A stretch of DNA of 43,075 bases, taken from SYOC01 sp035575235. Its GTDB lineage: Bacteria > Desulfobacterota > Binatia > Bin18. The notes beneath the pieces are model-generated. The model searched no databases. It was not told where the DNA came from and saw nothing but the letters and a program-made list of their open reading frames with translations. Below are positions 7,706 through 14,057 of the stretch, piece after piece (position 1 is the stretch's first letter; the number at the start of each line of letters is the position of its first letter). The stretch spans positions 1 to 43,075 of the forward strand of contig DATLYA010000139.1 of NCBI GenBank assembly GCA_035575235.1, read 5' to 3'. A program made the position numbers and the translations under genes.

Positions 7706-10700
7706 AAGCTGCTCTCCTTTTTGGCGTTCTGAAGAAGCAATTCGCCTTTGAGCCGGTACAGTTCCGCTTCCCAGCAGCGTTCCGTACTGTTGTGAATGCT
7801 CGCCAGCGCTTCGTCGAGTATACGTATTCCCTCTTGCGTTTTCCCCGCCTTCCCGTATGCCTCAGCCAAGAGGGCAAGGTAATAGGGGCGTAACAACTCG
7901 GCATGCAGGGCGCGCCATGCCGCCAGTCCTGCCTGCATGCGGGCAATGCCCTCGGAGGCGCTCCCTTGCTCCGTCAACACCCACCCATGGAGCACTGTTT
8001 CCATGGCGCTATACTGGGCAAATTCACGCTCTTCCGACAAGAGCATAACCAGTTCGATGCGTTCCAGTGCGGCCTGTGGCTGACGCAGGAACTGATGCAG
8101 CATGGCGGCAAAGCTGGCGGTGTGCACCGTGCTATAGGGATGCGCCAGTTCTTCGAGCAAAGGAAGGGCCTGCCGAATACTCAGCACTGCCTGTTCCGGA
8201 TAGCCAAGATGCCATAACGCTAAGGCGCGCCACACCAACGAGGCGACGCCGAGGTCGTGGCCGCCGTAGAGAAAAGCCAGGTCGCGGTGTTGCGCGAGAA
8301 TATAAGAGGCGAGCCCCTGTTCGGCATGCTGGTGCGCGTGAGCAAAGTCCCCACACCATAATAAGGTGTCGGCCAGTGCTCCATGTGCAATGAGCAGCAG
8401 CGTTGTGTTGCGCTCACGTTGCGCCAGGCTCCATAACTGTGCGCCTAACTCACGCGCAGTGGACAATGCGCCGCGCACTTCGTGAAACTCCCACAGCCCG
8501 CGGAGCACGGGAAAGAGCAGCGCCGTTTCTCCGCGGTGTTGGGCGAGAACCAGCGCCCGTTCGTACAGCGCGCCAACTTCCGTAGCGGCGACTCCCTTGG
8601 TGGCAACGAGCGGCGCACCAAGAGAGAGCCGTAGCAACAATTCCCGGCGGTCGCGCTCTGACGATGCAGGCAGTTCAGGCAGCAGCGCCAACGCGGCGGT
8701 AAGATGATTCACGGCTTCAACGTTCGCTGAGCGCTGCACGGCTTGTTCTCCTGCCAAATGAAAATATTCAATCGCCTTCGGCGTGTTGCCGCTCTGGCCG
8801 TAATGATGCGCCAGCTCGCTGTAGCGTTCTTCAAGTTGATGATGAAAGATCGTTTCGATGGCCTGCGCCGTCCGTTCATGCAGCGCGCGGCGTCGTTCGT
8901 AGAGTAAGGAGTTGTAGGCGACTTCCTGCGTGAGCGCATGCGTAAAGCTGTACTCCATGTCCGACGTGGCCGGTTGTTGATAGATAAATTCGGCGCTTTG
9001 CAACTGCGCGAGCAGGCGATGCAGCTCGTCTTCTGCAAAGGAGGCGACCTGCAGGACGAGATTGAGAGGAAACTCTTTGCCGATGACAGACAATGTTTGC
9101 AGCAACTCTTTCGCGTCTGGAGAAAGACGATCAATGCGCGCCGCCAGGACTGCCTGGACCGTAGGAGGGATATGCAACACGGGGAGAGCAGGGGTGGCGC
9201 GACCCGCTTGAGCCGTAGTCAGCCGCACCCTGCCTGACGCCTCGCGCGCAAGCACGCCCTCTTCTAATAAAGCAAGCACAATCTCTTCCATGAAAAGAGG
9301 GTTGCCCTGCGTCTTTTCCAGTATGTGCTGCTTGAGCTGCTGGAGCCCATCATCCAGCGCCGCATCATCCTGCTCTCCCAGCAAAGTCGAAAGCAGCTCG
9401 TTCGCTTCTCCATGCCCTAGCGGCTCCAGTTGCAAATGCGTGTAGTAGGGCTTACCTGTCCACTCATGCTGGTACTCCGGACGATAGTTCACAAGGAGTA
9501 GGATGCGCGCATTGGTGATATACTCTGTTTGTGTCAGGAGGAAAGCCTGGGTCTCGTTGTCTATCCAGTGTAGATCTTCGCAGATGAGAATCAGCGGCTG
9601 ATTCAGACTCTCACGTAAGAGGAGACGCGCGATGGCGCCAAACGTGCGCCGCCGTCTGATCTGGCGGTCCATCTGTTGGAGCAAGGTGCTGTGTTCTGAA
9701 ACCCCGAGCAAGGCAAAGAAATAGGGCAGGGTGTCCTCCAGACCGCGGTCCAGAGTCAGGACTTTACCCGTGATCTTCTCCTTCCGCTTACGCTCGTCAT
9801 CATGGGCGCTGATCTGGAAATAACTCTTCAACAATTCAATCAACGGCAAGTAGGCGTAAGCCTTGCCATGGGACAAAGAGAATGTTTCCAGCACCAGGCA
9901 CCCGCTTGATGCGGTGTGTTTGAATTCGTGGAACAGGCGGGATTTCCCCACTCCTGGAGCGCCACGGACGCCGACAATACATCCCTGGCCGCTTTTGGCC
10001 CGCTCCAACGCCTGTCGCAGGCGCATAAGCTCCTCATGTCGCCCAACGAATCGGGTGAGTCCACGACGCGCGGCGACCTGCAACCGGGTGCGTAGCAACC
10101 CGACGCCAACCACCTCATAGAGGTTGATGGGCTCACTCGCACCTTTAACTCGCGCCGGACCGAGCGGCTTAAACTCAAAATAGCCTTCCGCGAATCGGTG
10201 GGTGTGTTCGCTCACCAGAATCGAGCCTGGGGCAGCCAGACTTTCCAGCCGCGCCGCGAGGCTCGTCGAGTGGCCGATAGGAACATAGTCTGCATGCAGA
10301 TCATCTCGCCGAACCGTCCGGACTACCACCTCGCCACTGTTAATGCCAACGCGGATTTGCAAGTTGACGCCTTTCTCTCGCCGCAACATTTCCGCCAAAC
10401 CCCTACTCTCTTCCTGCATGCGCAAGGCGGCGTAGATGGCTCGCTGCGCGTGATCCTCACAAGCAATGGGAGCGCCGAACAACGCGAAAATACCGTCGCC
10501 GAGCGACTGCGCCACATAGCCCTCGTAGCGATGGACGGCTTCCATCATCAATTGAATCGCCGGATCGATAATCTGCCGCGCCTCCTCCGGATCAAGATCC
10601 TCGATGAGGTCCATGGAGTTTTTGATGTCGGCGAACAAGGCGGTAATGGTCTTCCGTTCACCCGCGAGCGCACCGCGCGCTTCCATAGCCGCTTGTGCGG

Positions 10701-10971
10701 CGAGAATGCGGTCGGCGAGATGACGTGGCGTATAATTGACAGGGGCTTGGTGGCTAAAGGCTGAGAATTGGTTACGCTGCACGTTGCACGTTGCACGTTG
10801 CACCGGCGGTGGGGAGCCGGTGATGAGGGGGAAGGCGCATGCGCTACAAAACTTCGCACTGGGGCGATTTGTCCCGCCACATGACGGACAAACCTGCGCC
10901 AGTGGCGTCGCGCATTCATCGCAGAATTTAGCGCTCGCACGATTCTCTGTTCCACAGTTAGGGCAATGCAT
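7702..10971 (-). CDS. Zinc-ribbon adenylate/guanylate cyclase with AAA ATPase and TPR
   Basis: The 1089-residue multidomain signalling protein reads in order: two zinc ribbons (CPNCGTEN...CDEC at 3-20 and CPSCGGTN...CSAC at 28-45); a low-conservation linker at 54-77 encoded by heptamer repeats; a class III cyclase domain at about 107-290 with FADIKNS (metal Asp115) and SLGDGIFALFGAP (Asp159); an AAA-type ATPase with P-loop VRGAPGVGKSRLF near 335-350 and LILICEDLHWIDNE as Walker B; and a long TPR-like helical tail to the end. Similar proteins are large cytoplasmic sensors whose cyclase makes cAMP or cGMP. A second cNMP-related gene, the broken channel at 4172-5414, lies nearby. The start ATG precedes MHCPNC directly. 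The stop overlaps the amidohydrolase start. Confidence 0.9.
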   Translation of the reverse strand: MHCPNCGTENRASAKFCDECATPLAQVCPSCGGTNRPSAKFCSACAFPLITGSPPPVQRATCNVQRNQFSAFSHQAPVNYTPRHLADRILAAQAAMEARGALAGERKTITALFADIKNSMDLIEDLDPEEARQIIDPAIQLMMEAVHRYEGYVAQSLGDGIFALFGAPIACEDHAQRAIYAALRMQEESRGLAEMLRREKGVNLQIRVGINSGEVVVRTVRRDDLHADYVPIGHSTSLAARLESLAAPGSILVSEHTHRFAEGYFEFKPLGPARVKGASEPINLYEVVGVGLLRTRLQVAARRGLTRFVGRHEELMRLRQALERAKSGQGCIVGVRGAPGVGKSRLFHEFKHTASSGCLVLETFSLSHGKAYAYLPLIELLKSYFQISAHDDERKRKEKITGKVLTLDRGLEDTLPYFFALLGVSEHSTLLQQMDRQIRRRRTFGAIARLLLRESLNQPLILICEDLHWIDNETQAFLLTQTEYITNARILLLVNYRPEYQHEWTGKPYYTHLQLEPLGHGEANELLSTLLGEQDDAALDDGLQQLKQHILEKTQGNPLFMEEIVLALLEEGVLAREASGRVRLTTAQAGRATPALPVLHIPPTVQAVLAARIDRLSPDAKELLQTLSVIGKEFPLNLVLQVASFAEDELHRLLAQLQSAEFIYQQPATSDMEYSFTHALTQEVAYNSLLYERRRALHERTAQAIETIFHHQLEERYSELAHHYGQSGNTPKAIEYFHLAGEQAVQRSANVEAVNHLTAALALLPELPASSERDRRELLLRLSLGAPLVATKGVAATEVGALYERALVLAQHRGETALLFPVLRGLWEFHEVRGALSTARELGAQLWSLAQRERNTTLLLIAHGALADTLLWCGDFAHAHQHAEQGLASYILAQHRDLAFLYGGHDLGVASLVWRALALWHLGYPEQAVLSIRQALPLLEELAHPYSTVHTASFAAMLHQFLRQPQAALERIELVMLLSEEREFAQYSAMETVLHGWVLTEQGSASEGIARMQAGLAAWRALHAELLRPYYLALLAEAYGKAGKTQEGIRILDEALASIHNSTERCWEAELYRLKGELLLQNAKKESSL
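10749..10804. repeat. Eight-unit heptamer repeat inside the cyclase gene
   Basis: Eight 7-base units read on the plus strand are GGTGGCT, AAAGGCT, GAGAATT, GGTTACG, CTGCACG, TTGCACG, TTGCACG, TTGCACC. On the coding strand they encode about residues 57-74 between the zinc ribbons and the cyclase domain, where linker length is free to vary. The reading frame stays open. The unit sequence differs from the copy in ispE, but the period is the same. Confidence 0.75.
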
Positions 10972-11139
10972 AGCAATTGTTCTGAGCAGTTATAGCAGTT
11001 TTCGACTGTGTGTGTTCCTTGTCAGGGCGATCCTTGTGATCGTCCAAGTGCCCATAGGGCTCTCGTTTCGCATTCGTTCAGCACCGCTCGCGGGCTGGCG
11101 GTCGATCAGGAAGCGGTAGGTGGTAGTTAGGCGCGCGAC

Positions 11140-11511
11140 CTATGCAGCAACACGGGAAGCTACCCTAGAAGAGCGCTTCTTTTCTAGAAGCTGTAAACAC
11201 AGTGTGCGCATGATCTCCAACTCGTGGTAAAACTCCCGTTGCGCTTCCTCTGCAGACAAACTCTCAAAGAGGTCGGGTAACTGCACCCCGTGACTCATGA
11301 TTGTGTCGGCGACCTTCTGACGGAAGTGTTTTTGGACGTAGAGACAATTCTCCGCATGATAGAATCGTTCTACCGCCTCCGTAGGACTTATGACTCCACT
11401 GGCCAAGGCCTGGACTAGTCCTAAATTCAATAAGGCAAAAAGTTCCTGTTGCTGGACGCTGGCTCCTTTGGCCGCTGAAAGCAAGATGCGAGAGGACTGC
11501 TGTTGTCTCAT
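11140..11511 (-). CDS. Small alpha-helical protein of unknown function, module partner B
   Basis: I do not recognise this 123-residue protein. It is predicted largely helical, for example ELFALLNLGLVQALASGVIS and EEAQREFYHELEIMRTLC, with no signal peptide or membrane segment and a basic C-terminus (EKKRSSRVASRVAA). It starts four bases after the stop of the 79-residue gene at 11516-11755, so the two form a tight two-gene unit like those of toxin-antitoxin or effector-immunity pairs. It lies next to a genuine but decayed toxin-antitoxin locus. No family assignment is claimed. Confidence 0.6.
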   Translation of the reverse strand: MRQQQSSRILLSAAKGASVQQQELFALLNLGLVQALASGVISPTEAVERFYHAENCLYVQKHFRQKVADTIMSHGVQLPDLFESLSAEEAQREFYHELEIMRTLCLQLLEKKRSSRVASRVAA

Positions 11512-11515
11512 ACAG

Positions 11516-11755
11516 TTACCGTACAGAGAAGAATTTCACCCCGGCGACCTGCCCAGAGGAGTGTTCAAAATAATGGACTTCACCACTATTCCCTTGTTTG
11601 ATGACCTTTTGCCAGCGACCAGGGCGTAAGCGCCGCAACTCGCGGAGCACTGCAGGGTTCCGAACCGGATATTTGAGCGTACCACCAGAGACGGGTTTCC
11701 AGCCGTGCGGCACAGAGCCGGACGCGTAGACATCTGGATAAAGATGGAGCGGCAT
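11516..11755 (-). CDS. Small basic protein of unknown function, module partner A
   Basis: This 79-residue protein is basic and rich in aromatic and glycine residues. Its C-terminal half, GRWQKVIKQGNSGEVHYFEH followed by SSGQVAGVKFFSVR, looks like a compact beta-rich domain with a conserved-looking HYFEH core. The N-terminal part includes PHGWKPVSGG. No transmembrane segment is seen. It is the first gene of a two-gene unit with the 123-residue protein, with four bases between them. The size and arrangement fit a toxin-antitoxin module, but there is no family evidence and the function is unknown. Confidence 0.6.
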   Translation of the reverse strand: MPLHLYPDVYASGSVPHGWKPVSGGTLKYPVRNPAVLRELRRLRPGRWQKVIKQGNSGEVHYFEHSSGQVAGVKFFSVR

Positions 11756-11867
11756 TCATAGCCCTTTACTCGCTGGTTTGCTGCTGCGGCGGTTATGATA
11801 GCGAATCGTGAAAGCTTGCAACACACTGCTGCGGTCAAACATGCCTAATGCCCATCGCTGAGAAGCA

Positions 11868-12027
11868 AAGAAAAAGAGGGTCAGGGCCCGCACGCTCGGC
11901 CTCTCCTTATATCGCTCGACCCTGGCGCTGCTGATCGTTCTCTTGGAGAGCGCACCCTGTGGCCTAAGAAGGGACAGCCTGCCGGAGGGAATACTGCAAA
12001 CTGCTGAGGCAAGCCTTGACCTTATTG
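11868..12027. repeat. Diverged direct repeat, copy A
   Basis: This copy shares two blocks with 12763-12930. Bases 11910-11938 match 12812-12840 at 27 of 29 positions. Bases 11948-11981 match 12850-12883 at 32 of 34 positions. Both blocks keep the same 902-base offset. Weaker similarity extends on both sides, with a tail here of GCAAGCCTTGACCTTA. The copy fills much of the 457-base gap 11756-12212, which otherwise holds no credible gene. Confidence 0.75.
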
Positions 12028-12212
12028 ACATCTCATTTATCAAACAGGAGTTGCTAAGACCCAATGAGAGATGATATGGGATTTTACCTCTGTTGGCAGC
12101 GGTTGCTTGAGAGATTGAGTCGTACTTTCTCCTGTACTTTAATTTCGGCTCGTGGCACAATCTTATAGCGCTTCTTCGTGGCCTTGGAGTCGCTTATTCC
12201 CTGAGAACGATC

Positions 12213-12473
12213 ATGGAAACTTTGTTCATCGAGATCCCTGAGGAGATCATCTCCCATCTTCGTCTTCCGCCGCGTATCCGGAAGCAGGAGCTGAAAAAAG
12301 AGCTGGCCGTCCACCTGTATGCTGAAGGATTGCTCCCCCAGGCAAGTGCATGCCGTCTAGCAGAAATGAACCGGATCGCTTTTGAGCGGCTCCTCGGCGA
12401 GCGGCAGATTCCGATCCGTTACACGTCGGAAGATCTCGACCAAGACGTGCAAACCTTGCGTGAACTCAAGTGA
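12213..12473 (+). CDS. UPF0175 family antitoxin-like protein
   Basis: This 86-residue protein matches the UPF0175 pattern: an opening strand METLFIEIPEEIISHLRLPP, a helical core KQELKKELAVHLYAEGLLPQ, a predicted DNA-binding helix-turn-helix-like stretch ASACRLAEMNRIAFERLLGE, and the ending IPIRYTSEDLDQDV. UPF0175 proteins are usually encoded just before a PIN-domain DUF3368 ribonuclease toxin and act as its antitoxin and repressor. Here the stop TGA overlaps the GTG start of a broken PIN gene (12470-12473), so the family pairing holds. The antitoxin frame is intact although its partner is decayed. The ribosome-binding site is weak. Confidence 0.85.
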   Translation: METLFIEIPEEIISHLRLPPRIRKQELKKELAVHLYAEGLLPQASACRLAEMNRIAFERLLGERQIPIRYTSEDLDQDVQTLRELK

Positions 12474-12748
12474 TCACGGTTTGTAACACCAGCCCGATCA
12501 GCAACCTGATACAGCTCGACGCTCTCGCCCTGCTTGGGCGCCTGTTTACGATGAGGCGGATGGCCGTAAGGCGGCGACACGTTTGGGACTCAAGCTCGTT
12601 GGAACGGTAGGCCTTCTTCTGCGAGCAAAAGAGGCGGCAGCTCATTGAAAGAGTAGAGCCGTATCTCCAGGCGTTGCGCACTGAAGCCCGATTCTGGCTA
12701 AGTGACAATCTCTACAACCATGCCCTCGTTTCAGCCGGAGAGAAGTAG
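12470..12748 (+). pseudogene. Decayed PIN-domain (DUF3368) toxin
   Basis: Starting from GTG at 12470, the frame reads CNTSPISNLIQLDALALLGR, the typical PIN/DUF3368 opening with the first acidic active-site region altered from VNTSP-type to VCNTSP. It then jumps to a different frame with DEADGRKAATRLGLKLVGTV and GLLLRAKEA. A third frame gives the C-terminal text RQLIERVEPYLQALRTEARF followed by WLSDNLYNHALVSAGEK, ending at TAG 12746-12748. The middle of the domain is missing and at least one more frameshift occurs near 12630. An intact family member would be about 150-165 residues and cleave RNA. This one cannot be translated as one protein. Confidence 0.8.
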
Positions 12749-12762
12749 GGAAAGCTCCCGTG

Positions 12763-12930
12763 TCGGCATAGCGCCAAAAGGGGGCAAGGCCTGTACTCTC
12801 GGCTCCTCCCTTATCGCTCGACCCTGACGCTGCTGCTCGTCCTATCAAAGAGCGCACCCTGTGGCTCAAGAAGGGACAGCCTGTGCACTGGAGGAAACAT
12901 TGTAAACTGATGATTCAAGACCTGACCCCA
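12763..12930. repeat. Diverged direct repeat, copy B
   Basis: This copy is the partner of 11868-12027. It ends with TGATTCAAGACCTGACCCCA at about 12911-12930, a string resembling the ends of REP-associated transposase (RAYT) elements; that link is from memory and unverified. On the minus strand its bases supply the last 40 or so residues of the truncated propeller gene at 12811-13407, so the element marks the point where that gene lost its 3-prime part. Confidence 0.7.
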
Positions 12931-13407
12931 GTTCACGTCTCTGTTTCCAGACGAACTGAAAGGCGCACCGGGGGGCAAGAGGGCCTGGAGGTGAGCACCA
13001 TCGGCGTCGACAAGCCAGAGGGCGCCCCAATCATCACCTGGACGGGAACTCACAAAGGCCAGCTTTTTTCCGTCGGGCGACCAGCGCAGCTGCTCAATGG
13101 GGCGGGCTCCTCGCCCTTTGCGAATGAGTCGCTGAGGGTGCTGAAACGCTGGCGCTGCCACTACCCAGATCCCATCATCAGTAGCATAGGCTAACCGCTG
13201 GCCGTCCGGTGACCAATCGTACACGCTGCTCTCCAGCCTGACCAATACTTTTACTCCAGGAGCAAAGAACTTCTCCTCCTGCGCCCAGACTCCCGCCGCC
13301 CAGGCAAGGGAAAGGACCAGGAACAGCAGGACCGCTTTTCTGCCTCGCGGCGCTTGGCCTCGCCACCGCCTCGTGTTCCAGCGAGCGGGTCTTCCCCGGG
13401 TAGTCAT
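12811..13407 (-). pseudogene. Truncated secreted TolB/PD40-type beta-propeller protein
   Basis: From the ATG at 13407 the frame begins MTTRGRPARWNTRRW, followed by a signal peptide core KAVLLFLVLSLAWAAGVWAQ. Two TolB-like WD40 blades follow, each with the marker SPDG: VYDWSPDGQRLAYATDDGIW and LRWSPDGKKLAFVSSRPGDD. Homologous regions usually carry four to six blades and often a peptidase domain. Here the homology stops after about 160 residues, and the tail LSLLEPQGALFDRTSSSVRV comes from repeat copy B. A short secreted protein could still be made. An in-frame start at 13464 would give a longer N-terminus but a poorer signal peptide. Confidence 0.65.
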
Positions 13408-13547
13408 TGTGGTTGAGCCCTCAAGAGAGAGAAAGTCCATCGTATCCGGCCCAAAAGCTCTCATGGCAAGGAGAAGACCGCCGAGTAAATTGACTGCGGT
13501 GAACTGCGCAAGGAAACGCCTTTGACTTTTCTACCACTTGACAGACA

Positions 13548-14057
13548 CTACCAGCCAAAGTTAGGATCGATACTTCTATCAGGGTTGTAGCGCACAAGGG
13601 CAAAGTCATTGGTTTCTACAAAAGATCTTCCTACCACTATGATCTTGCCATCAGCTTGAAGCGCGAGACCAAAGGCGACAGCGAACGTGGCGACCTGCGT
13701 CATGACCTTTCCTCCCCTGCCGAAGCTTACATCCAAGCTGCCATCTGAGTTGTAACGCGCCGCGCCAAAGCCGCCGCTTTCCACAGTGACAATCTTTCCG
13801 TCCGCCTGAATCGCTATCCCCGAGCTTTGCCGAAGATGAGTGACGCCAACGACAGGGCTTCCCACCACGGCTGCCTCTGATATCGGGGCCAGGTCGTTTG
13901 GCGCACCCTGAGTTAAACTCACAAATCCACAGGACCAACATAGGATAACCATGAGTGCTACTTCGAGACTTCTTGGCTCCAGTCTTTTAATTGGCAAGCT
14001 ATGGATCATGAAAGCCAAGATGCCAAAAAATAAAGGTTGCTGGTCAGTAATCTTCAC
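13548..14057 (-). pseudogene. Delta-60-repeat propeller protein, probably truncated
   Basis: The 169-residue frame has a hydrophobic signal-like stretch, VALMVILCWSCGFVSLTQGA. It then has delta-60 repeats: SGIAIQADGKIVTVESGGFG plus AARYNSDGSLDVSFGRGGKV, and FGLALQADGKIIVVGRSF with ALVRYNPDRSIDPNFG. Such proteins normally have many of these blades and are secreted. Here the frame stops at DPNFGW, exactly where a next GGKV-type repeat would begin, so the 3-prime end has been lost. The GTG start at 14057 overlaps the stop of the 906-residue gene (GTGA), which suggests coupling. A shorter start at an internal ATG before the hydrophobic stretch is equally possible. Confidence 0.6.

Noticed and set aside
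11113..11130. Short GCGGTAG/GTGGTAG pair as another heptamer tract
   Set aside because: Only two units are present, not enough to distinguish from chance.
11756..12160. 134-residue minus-strand frame in the 11.8-12.2 kb gap
   Set aside because: It is largely a translation of repeat copy A with no protein features.
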